Shown: positions 1 to 8,209 of the stretch, one piece after another
How positions within the stretch are numbered: the stretch's first letter is position 1
How the letters are laid out: every line of letters begins with the position of its first letter
Assembly: GCA_017417465.1 (NCBI GenBank)
Contig: JAFPZD010000095.1
Span: 30,032-94,031 of the forward strand
Direction of reading: 5' to 3'
Source: Prevotella sp.
Lineage (GTDB): Bacteria > Bacteroidota > Bacteroidia > Bacteroidales > Bacteroidaceae
DNA length: 64,000 nt
Program-made: the position numbers and the translations under genes
Notes under the pieces: model-generated
Database searches by the model: none
What the model was told of the DNA's origin: nothing
What the model saw: the letters and a program-made list of their open reading frames with translations, nothing else

Positions 1-741
1 ATCCATCCTGACAACGACGGACACCTCGTCATGGCCTACCTCTTCCTGAAGGCACAAGGCATGGCCGGCAAGAAGGTGGCCGACGTCGAGGTGAACGCCA
101 AGAGCAAAAAGGTGGTGAAGAGCGAGAACTGCGAAATCACCAACGTCGAGAACCGCAGCGGTGTGCTGACCTTCGACTATCTGGCCCACTCGTTGCCCTT
201 CCCCCTCGACACCATTCCTCGCGGCTGGGAATACCGTCGCCAGCAGGCTGCTGCCCTGAAAGTCATTCCTCAGTTCATGGACGAGATGGACAACGAAGCC
301 TTCTGTGTCACTGGCCTGAAAGGACAGTACCAGTTGCTCATCGACGGACAGCTCATCGACACATTCACCGCCGACCAGCTCTCGGCAGGCATCAACCTGG
401 CCTGCTATCGACACACGCCACAGTATGTGCAGGCCAAGACCATCATGGAGCTTAACGAGAACCGTTGGGAGATTGAGCGCCAGTTCCGCGACTACGCCTG
501 GTTGCAGTACAACTTCTTCATGAAGAAAGGCATGCTCGACCAAAACGACGAGCAGGCAGCACGAACCTTCCGCGCCGGACAGGACGACGGTTGGGTGGCT
601 GCCAAGCGTGGCCTCTACGACAAGATGATTCACAAGGAGGTGCGTGACATGCACATCCGTCAGATGGACATGATTGTCGAGCGCATCTATCAGATTAACA
701 AGCCTCAGGTGCGCAAGATTACCCTCACGCCCGTAAAATAA
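1..741 (+). CDS. SGNH/GDSL-type hydrolase, C-terminal part (5' end outside window)
   Basis: Frame 1 is open from the first base, so the gene starts before the window and 246 residues are visible. The first visible residues contain HPDNDGH, which matches the block V Asp/His motif (DxxH) of SGNH esterases; the catalytic Ser block would lie upstream. About 220 residues follow the catalytic His, as in the longer Bacteroidota SGNH proteins acting on sugar esters. No internal ATG is needed as a start; the ATG at 31 is only an internal Met. The next gene is also an esterase, which fits a deacetylation or carbohydrate-ester role. That role is inferred; the substrate cannot be read from the sequence. 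Confidence 0.72.
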   Translation: MHPDNDGHLVMAYLFLKAQGMAGKKVADVEVNAKSKKVVKSENCEITNVENRSGVLTFDYLAHSLPFPLDTIPRGWEYRRQQAAALKVIPQFMDEMDNEAFCVTGLKGQYQLLIDGQLIDTFTADQLSAGINLACYRHTPQYVQAKTIMELNENRWEIERQFRDYAWLQYNFFMKKGMLDQNDEQAARTFRAGQDDGWVAAKRGLYDKMIHKEVRDMHIRQMDMIVERIYQINKPQVRKITLTPVK

Positions 742-748
742 AGGCCGC

Positions 749-838
749 GTTATCCCGTTTTAACGTTAATCCCGTTTTAACGTTATAACGATATAACGTA
801 ATAACGTTATAACGAAATAACGAAAATAACGAAACCGC
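749..838. repeat. Tandem TAACG-type repeat between SGNH hydrolase and esterase
   Basis: Directly after the stop codon lies a series of short units: two copies of CCCGTTTTAACGTTA, then several variants of AACGTTATAACG and AACGAAATAACG. Many units are self-complementary, so the stretch can form several alternative small hairpins. No gene or clear promoter is seen. It is one of many simple-repeat arrays in this window that start at or just after a stop codon. Confidence 0.7.
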
Positions 839-862
839 GAAACAACAAAAAACAGAAGAATT

Positions 863-1669
863 ATGGTAAGAAGATTGTTTCTCTTCCTCCTTGGCCTGAC
901 CGCCGTGATGGCGGCTCAGGCTGGGAGTGTGGTCGACGAGCGTGTCTATAGCAACGCTATGGGCCGCGACGTCGAGGTGACCGTCGTGCTGCCAACCGCC
1001 GCAGAGGGTCCTTTCCCCGTCGTCTACCTGCTGCACGGGGCTTACGGCCATGAGCGCTCATGGCTCGAGATAAGGCCCGACCTGCCTGAGGTCGCCGACC
1101 GCGAGGGACTCATCTTCGTTACCCCAAGGGCATACAACACATGGTACTTCGACAGTCCGCTGAACCCCAGCGTGCGCTACGAGACCTTCCTCGCCGACGA
1201 GCTCGTCAGCTTCATCGACAGCCACTATTCCACCATTGCCAGTCGTAACGGACGAGCCATCACGGGCCTGAGCATGGGTGGCCACGGCGCTATGCACACG
1301 GCCATGCGCCATCCCGACGTCTTCGGGGCCGTGGGAAGCACCAGCGGCGGAGTCGACTTCCGCCCGTTCCCGCAGAACTGGGACATCAAGGAGGTGCTCG
1401 GCGAAATGGCTGCCAATAAGCAGACGTGGGACGACCATGTCGTCGTCAACCTCATACAGAACATCGAGAACCGTCAACTCGCCATCATCTTCGACTGCGG
1501 CGAGAGCGACTTCTTCCTCGAAGTGAACAAAGAACTACACCAGCGGCTGCTTGGACGAGGTATCGAACACGACTTCATTCAGCGCCCCGGTGCCCACGAT
1601 AGCAACTACTGGGCGAACGCCATCGACTATCAGTTGCTGTTCTTTAAAAAATATTTCTCGAAACAATAA
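863..1669 (+). CDS. Secreted esterase, CE1/esterase-D-like alpha/beta-hydrolase
   Basis: 268 residues with a cleavable signal peptide (about 1-20, ending AAQA). The alpha/beta-hydrolase core shows LLHGAYG (oxyanion region, near 56-62), the nucleophile elbow GLSMGG with Ser137, a likely acid at Asp211 or Asp216 and the catalytic His245 in GAHDSNYW. This is the arrangement of the esterase-D / antigen-85 / feruloyl and acetyl-xylan esterase (CE1) group. The presumed role is removing ester side groups from plant polysaccharides in the periplasm or outside the cell. Its neighbours are another esterase and a DUF5005 lipoprotein. The substrate cannot be decided here. Confidence 0.82.
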   Translation: MVRRLFLFLLGLTAVMAAQAGSVVDERVYSNAMGRDVEVTVVLPTAAEGPFPVVYLLHGAYGHERSWLEIRPDLPEVADREGLIFVTPRAYNTWYFDSPLNPSVRYETFLADELVSFIDSHYSTIASRNGRAITGLSMGGHGAMHTAMRHPDVFGAVGSTSGGVDFRPFPQNWDIKEVLGEMAANKQTWDDHVVVNLIQNIENRQLAIIFDCGESDFFLEVNKELHQRLLGRGIEHDFIQRPGAHDSNYWANAIDYQLLFFKKYFSKQ

Positions 1670-1688
1670 AACAAAAAGAGAGCAGACT

Positions 1689-3785
1689 ATGATGCGTAAG
1701 GGTGTAATTGGTAGCGTGCTCGTCGCCGCTGCAGCCGTTGCATGGCTCTGTGTGTCGTGCTATAAGATTACGTTTATTAAGCAGGAGCACACGATCATCA
1801 AGGGCAATGTGTTCAACGGAAAGATGGTGGTGAAGTCCACCGGTAACACCGCCGGAGGCGTCTACCATGTCTATGGCCTCTTCGGCATCAGAGTACCAAT
1901 AGGGTGGGAGGTCGACGGCAAGATCGTGATGACGCAGGTGGCCAAGCCTACCACCGACACGGGCGACCCCGACTACAACCGTGACATCAAGCGGACGCTG
2001 GTGCCATGTCCCGAATACACTGACATGCTCAACCGCGACTATCCGCGCAAGGGCTACACATGGCTCGGCTATGTCACCGACAGCGATTTCAAGACGTTGC
2101 TCAGCGGCGAAGACCCTGACAAGCGTGTCGACAGCATCTACGTCTCCTACGACATCGCTACCAGCTACGACCATACGGGCATCTACTACCTCGACTATAT
2201 CGCTGGCCAGATCGACCACGACAAGCTCGACCAGGTGGCCACCGCCGATCGCGACTGGACGACACGCGTCGCTACGTTCTCGGGCGACCACATCAACAAC
2301 GTCTACTTCACTGATACGAGCATCAAGGTGACCAACACCGATGGCACGATGGACGAGTTGGGCGATGAGCTCTGGGCCATGCCCGAAGAGTGGGAGCTGG
2401 AAGCCATGCCCAGCTCAACCTACCAAGGGACGGCGCGTGCCTTCAAAGACCTTAAGTACAACAAGCTCTTCACCCGTTCGCGCGGCTGGAACGGTGGCGA
2501 TGGCGTGCTCACCGTAGGCCTGCCCAACGGCGATGTCTTTTGGACGTTCAACGATAGCTTCTATGGTGTGGTCAACCCAAGCAACCGCTCGCGTGGCAGC
2601 TGCAGCTTCCCACGCAACAGCATCATGGTGCAAAAGTGCCGCGACGGCGTGCTTGGCGAGACGCCCGAGGATTTGGTATGGCTCGCCGACTACGTCAACT
2701 GGACGCACGCTAGCGGCGACCGCTATTTCCATGCCCGTACGCACCTGCGCCACCCTGGTGGCGAGAAGACCGACGCTGAGATTGCAAAGGGCGATATCGA
2801 TCAGGGCAAGGTCTACTGGTCGGGCGACGGCACCGTCTACAACGGCAAGCTGCAGATGATTTGGGTGGGCGTACAGTCGTCTGAGTTGCTCAACCTCGAC
2901 GCAGCACTGTGTACCTACAGCCTCGAGGGCAACGAGCCTGAGGGCTACTACCTCAGCACCATTCCCGACTATCTGCCCCACGAAGGCGACTACCTCTACC
3001 GCGAAGACCACACCCCCAACAAGCAGATTGGCCCTTGTGCCTACGGCTCAACCCTCTTCGAGGCTGAGGACGGCCATACATACCTCTACGCCGTGGAGAA
3101 CTCGACCACCGTGGTGGCTCGCACTGCCACGCACGACCTCTACAGCCCGTGGCAATACTACGTCAAGGACGCCAGCGGCAATTGGACGTGGCAGGACAAC
3201 TATCCCACGGAGAACGAGCGTCGCCGCTCAAGCATCATGACGTCGAGCAGCTGGGGCATCATGCTGCCCTGGGTGTTCAAGCAGGGCGACTGGTACTTCA
3301 TGACCTCGCAGGCACCCATCTTCTCGCCCGAAGTCTACATTTATCGCTCGAAGTCGCCCTACGGTCCCTTTGACGACCGCAAGCTGTTGTTCCGCTTGCC
3401 CGACCATCTCGACAAGATGGGACCGCAGCAGTACCACTGGCTCTACATGGTCAACCTGCATCCCGCACTCTCGCGTCAGGGCGAACTGGTGTTCTCGACA
3501 AACAGCGATACCGAAGACTTCTGGGATAACTTCAATGCGCTGGGCTCAGCTGATTACTACCGGCCGTTCTTCTATCGCGTCTTCGACTGGCAGAAGGTCT
3601 ACGACGACCTTAACACCGAAGGCATCGATGCCCCTCGCAGTTTGCCTCGCCCTACAAGGGCCGCTGACAATGCCTACTACGACCTTCAGGGCCGCCGCAT
3701 GACGCATTCTCCATCCTCAATTCTCAATGCTCAATTAAAGAAAGGTGTCTACGTTCATGCCGGCAAGAAGGTCGTCGTGAAGTAG
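1689..3785 (+). CDS. DUF5005-like surface lipoprotein, beta-propeller type
   Basis: The frame is open from 1551, but the start is placed at the ATGATG at 1689 because a lipoprotein signal follows at once: a hydrophobic core and Cys24 in LCVSC. The protein has 698 residues. The middle carries NDSFYG and the segment around SRGSCSFPRN typical of the DUF5005/DUF4185 beta-propeller group linked to glycan loci; the exact reaction is unknown. The C-terminus has the Prevotella-style tail YYDLQGRRM, then KKGVYVHAGKKVVVK. Between these halves about ten residues (SPSSILNAQL) are encoded by a copy of the CAATTCTCAA repeat family, an apparent in-frame insertion. It follows the CE1-like esterase closely and may be cotranscribed with it. 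Confidence 0.7.
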   Translation: MMRKGVIGSVLVAAAAVAWLCVSCYKITFIKQEHTIIKGNVFNGKMVVKSTGNTAGGVYHVYGLFGIRVPIGWEVDGKIVMTQVAKPTTDTGDPDYNRDIKRTLVPCPEYTDMLNRDYPRKGYTWLGYVTDSDFKTLLSGEDPDKRVDSIYVSYDIATSYDHTGIYYLDYIAGQIDHDKLDQVATADRDWTTRVATFSGDHINNVYFTDTSIKVTNTDGTMDELGDELWAMPEEWELEAMPSSTYQGTARAFKDLKYNKLFTRSRGWNGGDGVLTVGLPNGDVFWTFNDSFYGVVNPSNRSRGSCSFPRNSIMVQKCRDGVLGETPEDLVWLADYVNWTHASGDRYFHARTHLRHPGGEKTDAEIAKGDIDQGKVYWSGDGTVYNGKLQMIWVGVQSSELLNLDAALCTYSLEGNEPEGYYLSTIPDYLPHEGDYLYREDHTPNKQIGPCAYGSTLFEAEDGHTYLYAVENSTTVVARTATHDLYSPWQYYVKDASGNWTWQDNYPTENERRRSSIMTSSSWGIMLPWVFKQGDWYFMTSQAPIFSPEVYIYRSKSPYGPFDDRKLLFRLPDHLDKMGPQQYHWLYMVNLHPALSRQGELVFSTNSDTEDFWDNFNALGSADYYRPFFYRVFDWQKVYDDLNTEGIDAPRSLPRPTRAADNAYYDLQGRRMTHSPSSILNAQLKKGVYVHAGKKVVVK

Positions 3786-3822
3786 TTGAAATGGTGTTGA
3801 AACTTTTTTTAAGGCTTATCGC

Positions 3823-3854
3823 TTGCGTAATCCATAAAGATTTCGTATTTTTGC
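3823..3854 (+). promoter_or_regulatory. Promoter of hflX
   Basis: TTGCG at 3823-3827 and TATTTTTGC at 3846-3854, 18 bp apart, match the Bacteroidota -33/-7 pattern. The predicted transcript starts near 3862, leaving a short leader before the ATG at 3885. Confidence 0.65.
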
Positions 3855-3884
3855 ACGCGATTATTCACCATTAACAACTACTGA

Positions 3885-5207
3885 ATGAAAGAATTTGTCA
3901 TCTCAGAGGCAAAGGCCGAGACGGCCGTGCTGGTGGGACTGATTACGAAAGAGCAAGACGAAGCCAAAACAAAAGAGTACCTGGACGAGCTGGAATTCCT
4001 CGCCGACACGGCGGGGGCACGCACCGTGAAGCGCTTTACGCAGAGGGTGGGTGGCCCCAGTCAGGTGACTTATGTCGGTAGCGGAAAGCTGCAAGAGATT
4101 AAGCAATACATCAAGGATTGTCAGGACGCTGCCGACGAGGCTGCCCATAACGCTGAATCCATTCTCAATTCTCAATTGTCAACTGACACGCGCGAGCTGC
4201 CCCAGCCCGTAGGCATGGTCATCTTCGACGATGAGCTGTCGGCCAAGCAGATTCGAAACATTGAGAAGGAGCTGCAGGTGAAAATTCTCGACCGCACGTC
4301 ACTTATCCTCGACATCTTTGCCATGCGTGCCCAGACGGCAGAAGCAAAGGCACAGGTGGAGCTGGCACAGCACCGCTACATGCTGCCCCGCCTGCAGCGG
4401 CTGTGGACGCATTTGGAACGCCAAGGCGGTGGTTCTGGTTCTGGCGGTGGAAAGGGCTCCGTAGGACTTCGTGGCCCTGGTGAGACGCAGCTGGAGATGG
4501 ACCGCCGTATCATCCTTCACCGTATCACCCTGCTGAAGCAGCGCTTGGCCGAGATCGACCAGCAGAAGACGACGCAACGCAAGAACCGCGGGCGCCTCAT
4601 TCGTGTGGCCCTTGTAGGCTACACCAACGTGGGCAAGTCGACGCTGATGAACCTGCTGTCGAAGAGCGACGTCTTTGCCGAGGATAAGCTGTTTGCCACA
4701 CTCGACACGACGGTGCGCAAGGTTACCATTGAGAACCTGCCCTTCCTGCTGGCCGACACTGTGGGCTTCATCCGTAAACTGCCCTCCGACCTGGTGGAGT
4801 CGTTCAAGAGCACCCTCGACGAGGTGCGCGAGGCCGACTTGCTGGTGCATGTGGTGGATATCTCGCACCCCGGCTTTGAGGAGCAGATACGCGTGGTGGA
4901 GCAGACACTGGCCGACCTTGGCTGTCAGGACACGCCGTCGATGATTGTGTTCAACAAGACCGATGCCTACACCTGGACACCGAAGGAGCCCGACGACCTG
5001 ACGCCATCTACCCGCGAGAATGTCTCGCTCGAAGAACTGAAGCGCACGTGGATGGCCAAAATGCACGACGACTGCATTTTTATTTCTGCCCGCCAGCGGG
5101 ACAATATCGATGAGCTTCGGACGTTATTATATAATAAGGTACGCGAACTCCATGTGCAAAAGTACCCGTATAACGACTTCCTCTATCCAGTAGTCGAAGC
5201 TGAGTAG
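3885..5207 (+). CDS. hflX: Ribosome-associated GTPase HflX
   Basis: 440 residues. An N-terminal HflX domain is followed by a glycine-rich linker (about 182-195) with the family signature GPGETQLEMDRR, then a TRAFAC-class G domain: G1 GYTNVGKS (245-252), G3 DTVGF (291-295), G4 NKTD (357-360). HflX binds ribosomes and helps split or rescue stalled ones. The N-terminal domain contains an extra segment AESILNSQLS, encoded at 4161-4183 by the CAATTCTCAA repeat that is found elsewhere in the window, so it is probably a repeat insertion into a surface loop. It has its own promoter. The stop codon is followed immediately by a purine-rich repeat array. Confidence 0.95.
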   Translation: MKEFVISEAKAETAVLVGLITKEQDEAKTKEYLDELEFLADTAGARTVKRFTQRVGGPSQVTYVGSGKLQEIKQYIKDCQDAADEAAHNAESILNSQLSTDTRELPQPVGMVIFDDELSAKQIRNIEKELQVKILDRTSLILDIFAMRAQTAEAKAQVELAQHRYMLPRLQRLWTHLERQGGGSGSGGGKGSVGLRGPGETQLEMDRRIILHRITLLKQRLAEIDQQKTTQRKNRGRLIRVALVGYTNVGKSTLMNLLSKSDVFAEDKLFATLDTTVRKVTIENLPFLLADTVGFIRKLPSDLVESFKSTLDEVREADLLVHVVDISHPGFEEQIRVVEQTLADLGCQDTPSMIVFNKTDAYTWTPKEPDDLTPSTRENVSLEELKRTWMAKMHDDCIFISARQRDNIDELRTLLYNKVRELHVQKYPYNDFLYPVVEAE

Positions 5208-5293
5208 AAGAGGAGTAATTGAGGAGTTAGGGGGAGTAAATTGAGGAGTTAGGGGGAGTTAAAGGGGAGTTAGGGGGAGTTAAAGGGACGGCA
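5208..5293 (+). repeat. Left arm of inverted array (GGAGTTAGGGG family) around S23-like gene 1
   Basis: From the base after the hflX stop codon the sequence is a tandem series of GGAGTTAGGGG and GGAGTTAAAGGG units ending in AGGGACGGCAG. It is the reverse complement, with few changes, of the array at 5735-5850. The innermost roughly 30 bp on each side match with one indel and about four substitutions. Related arrays occur at 50272-50425 and 52573-52740. Confidence 0.85.
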
Positions 5294-5322
5294 GTTTCAA
5301 AGAATATAAACGTAACGATAAT

Positions 5323-5700
5323 ATGGGAACATATAGCTTTGAGGACGTTTTAGCGTGGCAAAAAGCGCATGCTTTTGTGCTATATGTCTATGAGGTAACC
5401 CGCTCTTTTCCTGAGGATGAGCGTTTCGGACTGACGTCCCAGTTCCGCCGGGCGGCAGTTTCGATTGAGGCAAACATTGCTGAAGGCTATAAGAAATTAA
5501 GCAAACAGGACAAGTTGCGGTTCCTGAATATTGCCCAGGGAAGTCTGGAGGAATGTCGCGACTATCTCTTGCTTGCCCATGATTTGGGCTATTATGGAGC
5601 GGATGTGTTCGCACAACTGCACCAAAAAATTGAGAATGCGAGTATGTTTTTAAATTCATATTGCAAAGGAATCATCAATAACAGCGGTATCAAGGATTAG
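5323..5700 (+). CDS. Four-helix-bundle protein, 23S rRNA intervening-sequence (S23) family, copy 1
   Basis: 125 residues, all predicted helical, with the family signature FRRAAVSIEANIAEGY and RFLNIAQGSLEECRDY. This matches the S23 / four-helix-bundle family (PF05635, TIGR02436), whose founding members are encoded inside intervening sequences of 23S rRNA and whose relatives include Avd of diversity-generating retroelements. The molecular function is unknown. The ORF lies inside a large inverted repeat (5208-5293 and 5735-5850), so the transcript can fold into a long hairpin with the gene in the loop. No rRNA lies in this window. It sits in the gap between hflX and a DUF4954 gene on the same strand. 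Confidence 0.88.
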   Translation: MGTYSFEDVLAWQKAHAFVLYVYEVTRSFPEDERFGLTSQFRRAAVSIEANIAEGYKKLSKQDKLRFLNIAQGSLEECRDYLLLAHDLGYYGADVFAQLHQKIENASMFLNSYCKGIINNSGIKD

Positions 5701-5734
5701 AATACTTGAGGAATGCTTGTGGAAACGTATATTC

Positions 5735-5850
5735 TATCGTCCCCTAACTCCCCCTAACTCCCCTTAACTCCCCCAAACAACTCCCGAAAAAACTATCGTC
5801 CCCTAACTCCCCTTAACTCCTCCTAACTCCCCTTAACTCCCCCAAAAAAC
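5735..5850 (+). repeat. Right arm of inverted array around S23-like gene 1
   Basis: Two composite copies, each beginning TATCGTCCCCTAACTCC and continuing as CCCCTAACTCC / CCCTTAACTCC units, separated by AAACAACTCCCGAAAAAAC. It is complementary to the left arm at 5208-5293 and ends about 12 bp before the ATG of the next gene. On the coding strand the left arm is purine-rich and this arm pyrimidine-rich. Confidence 0.85.
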
Positions 5851-5862
5851 ACCCACACAATT

Positions 5863-7716
5863 ATGAGAGAATACAGACAACTGAGAGAAGATGAAATCCA
5901 GATCCTCGAGGCCAACGTATGCTGGGCCGAAGACTGGTCGCGCGTAAAAGTCGCCGAAACGTTCATACCCTATAACTTCCACCGCGTGATGTTCTATGGC
6001 GACATCCGCCTGGGATCGTTCGACAAACAGGTAGAGGTGGCCAAGGGCTTCGTGAAGCACTCGGGCATCAACGATGCCACGCTGCGCAATGTCTCCGTCG
6101 GCAACGACTGCCTCATCGAGAAGGTGGGCAACTTCATCAACAACTACACCATCGGCGACGACTGCTACATCTCGAACATCTCGACGATGGAGACCCTCGA
6201 GGGGGCCAGCTACGGTGCCGGTTCCACCATCTCCGTGCTCAACGAGATGGGCGATGGCAACGTCACCCTCTTCCGCGAGCTGAACTCGCAGCTGGCAGCC
6301 TTTATGGTGAAGTACAACCGCGACAAAGCTCTGACAGCACGCCTCCAGCAACTCATCGACGACGAGGTGCGCGTGTCGATGCCCGAGCGTGGCACCATCG
6401 GCAACCGTGTGAAGATTGTCAACACCAAGGACATCACCAACACCGTCATCAAGGGCGACTGCGAGATCAACGGCGCTGCCCGCCTGGCCGACTGCACCAT
6501 CCTGAGCTCTGAGGACGCCAGCGTCTACATCGGCACGGGCGTCATCTGCGAGAACTCGATCATCTGCGATGGCTGCTCCATCAACAACTCCGTGAAGATG
6601 CAGGACTGCTTCGTGGGCGAGGCCTGTCAGATTACCAATGGCTTCACGGCCGAGGCCAGCCTCTTCTTTGCCAACTCGTTCATGGCCAATGGCGAGGCCT
6701 GTGCCGCCTTCTGCGGCCCCTTCTCGGCCAGCCACCACAAGTCGAGCCTGCTCATCGGTGGGCAGTTCTCGTTCTACAATGCTGGCTCGAACACCAACTT
6801 CTCGAACCACGCCTACAAGATGGGACCGCTGCACTACGGCACCCTGGAGCGTGGCTCGAAGACGGCCTCGGGCAGCTACGTGCTCATGCCTGCCACCATC
6901 GGCGCCTTCTCCGTCTGTATGGGTAAGCTGATGCACCATCCCGACACCCGCAACCTGCCGTTCTCCTACCTCATAGCCTATGGCGACACGATGTACCTCG
7001 TGCCTGGTCGTAACATCACCACCGTCGGCCTCTACCGCGACATCAAGAAGTGGCCCAAGCGTGACAAGCGTTCGAAGCAGTCGAAGAAGTCGATTATCAA
7101 CTTCGACTGGCTGTCGCCCTTCACCGTAGGCGAGATTATCGAGGGCATCAAGGTGCTGAAGGACCTGCGCAACGCCTCCGGCGAGAATGTGACGACCTAC
7201 AACTTCCACGAGTATGTCATCAACAACTCATCGCTCGTCAAAGGCTTGAAGTACTACGACATCGCCCTGCGCATCTATATGGGCGCCGTGCTGAAGCGTG
7301 CCCAGAAGGAGGGCTTCTTCGGCGTGCCTGACTCCGAGGTGGGCAAAGGTCCCTGGTGCGACCTCTCCGGCCTCCTGCTCCCTGAGAGCGAGGAGCAGCG
7401 GCTGCTCAACGATATCAAGGACGGCACCATCGAGAACATCCAGCAGGTGCTGGCCCGCTTTGAGGAAATCAACGACTGCTACAGCGACTACCGCTGGGCA
7501 TGGTCCTACCAGCTCATCCTCGACTACTACCACCTCGATGAGCTCGACGAACAGGCCTGTGAGCGCATCCGCGAGGACTATGTCCGTGCCCGCCGTGCCT
7601 GGATTGCCGAGATCCGCAAGGACGCCGAGAAGGAGTTCCAGCAGGGCGACGTCGACCAGGAGACGCTCGACAGCTTCCTCGAGCAGCTCGACCACGAGGT
7701 AGACTACGAAAACTGA
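5863..7716 (+). CDS. DUF4954 family protein, left-handed beta-helix type
   Basis: 617 residues. It matches from memory the DUF4954 family, common in Bacteroides and Prevotella (opening YRQLREDEIQILEANVC). Residues of about 60-280 read as imperfect hexapeptide repeats (IGDDC, SIINNS-like turns), the pattern of left-handed beta-helix acyl- or nucleotidyl-transferases. The C-terminal third is helical and charged. No signal peptide is seen, so it should be cytoplasmic. The reaction is unknown; a sugar-nucleotide or acyl-transfer role is only suggested by the fold. It is flanked on both sides by S23-like genes within repeat arrays. Confidence 0.78.
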   Translation: MREYRQLREDEIQILEANVCWAEDWSRVKVAETFIPYNFHRVMFYGDIRLGSFDKQVEVAKGFVKHSGINDATLRNVSVGNDCLIEKVGNFINNYTIGDDCYISNISTMETLEGASYGAGSTISVLNEMGDGNVTLFRELNSQLAAFMVKYNRDKALTARLQQLIDDEVRVSMPERGTIGNRVKIVNTKDITNTVIKGDCEINGAARLADCTILSSEDASVYIGTGVICENSIICDGCSINNSVKMQDCFVGEACQITNGFTAEASLFFANSFMANGEACAAFCGPFSASHHKSSLLIGGQFSFYNAGSNTNFSNHAYKMGPLHYGTLERGSKTASGSYVLMPATIGAFSVCMGKLMHHPDTRNLPFSYLIAYGDTMYLVPGRNITTVGLYRDIKKWPKRDKRSKQSKKSIINFDWLSPFTVGEIIEGIKVLKDLRNASGENVTTYNFHEYVINNSSLVKGLKYYDIALRIYMGAVLKRAQKEGFFGVPDSEVGKGPWCDLSGLLLPESEEQRLLNDIKDGTIENIQQVLARFEEINDCYSDYRWAWSYQLILDYYHLDELDEQACERIREDYVRARRAWIAEIRKDAEKEFQQGDVDQETLDSFLEQLDHEVDYEN

Positions 7717-7720
7717 TTTA

Positions 7721-7803
7721 AAGGTAAAAAAGTAAAAAGGTAAAAAAGTAAAAAGGTAAAAAAGTAAAAAGGTAAAAAAGTAAAAAGGTAAAAAAGTAAA
7801 AAG
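7721..7803 (+). repeat. Left arm of inverted array (GGTAAAAAAGTAAAAA)n around S23-like gene 2
   Basis: Five near-identical 16-bp units GGTAAAAAAGTAAAAA start four bases after the stop codon of the DUF4954 gene. The reverse complement recurs at 8250-8287, on the far side of the small S23-like gene. Confidence 0.9.
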
Positions 7804-7858
7804 TGGATGAGTGAAAAGGTAAAAGAGCAGTAGATTAAAAAGGATATTGACAATTCTA

Positions 7859-8209
7859 ATGAGTGACAGTGTTATATATAAACTCAGTAAACTGTTTGCG
7901 TTGCGGATAATTAAACTGTATAATTACCTACGCGAAGAGCAACAGGAATATGTTATGTCGAAACAAATATACAGAAGTGGGACAAGCATCGGTGCCAATA
8001 TTGCTGAAAGTATATTTGCCCAAAGCGATGCCGACTACGTTAACAAGCTGAAAATATCCCTGAAAGAAGCCAGTGAAACCCGCTATTGGCTGGAGCTGCT
8101 TTTCGAAGCGGGTACTATTTCAGAGGAGGCATACGCCTCAATGCTCAATGATGTTAATACAATTATCGGTACAACAATAAACATTATAAACAAAAAGATG
8201 AATTCATGA
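7859..8209 (+). CDS. Four-helix-bundle protein, S23 family, copy 2
   Basis: 116 residues from the ATG at 7859; an earlier in-frame ATG at 7847 is possible. It carries the S23 signature YRSGTSIGANIAES followed by YVNKLKISLKEASETRYWL, and is diverged from copy 1 at 5323, so it is not a recent duplicate. The gene lies between two complementary arrays (7721-7803 and 8250-8287). Its stop codon overlaps the ATG of the M16 peptidase gene (ATGA), which suggests translational coupling. Function is unknown, as for the rest of the family. The coding sequence is visibly more AT-rich than the neighbouring housekeeping genes. Confidence 0.85.
   Translation: MSDSVIYKLSKLFALRIIKLYNYLREEQQEYVMSKQIYRSGTSIGANIAESIFAQSDADYVNKLKISLKEASETRYWLELLFEAGTISEEAYASMLNDVNTIIGTTINIINKKMNS

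Noticed and set aside
1551-1688. Upstream extension of the DUF5005-like protein
   Set aside because: It overlaps the esterase gene in another frame, and the lipoprotein signal begins at 1689.
5208-5850. 23S rRNA intervening sequence around the S23-like gene
   Set aside because: No rRNA sequence flanks it; the neighbours are hflX and a DUF4954 gene, so only the architecture is similar.
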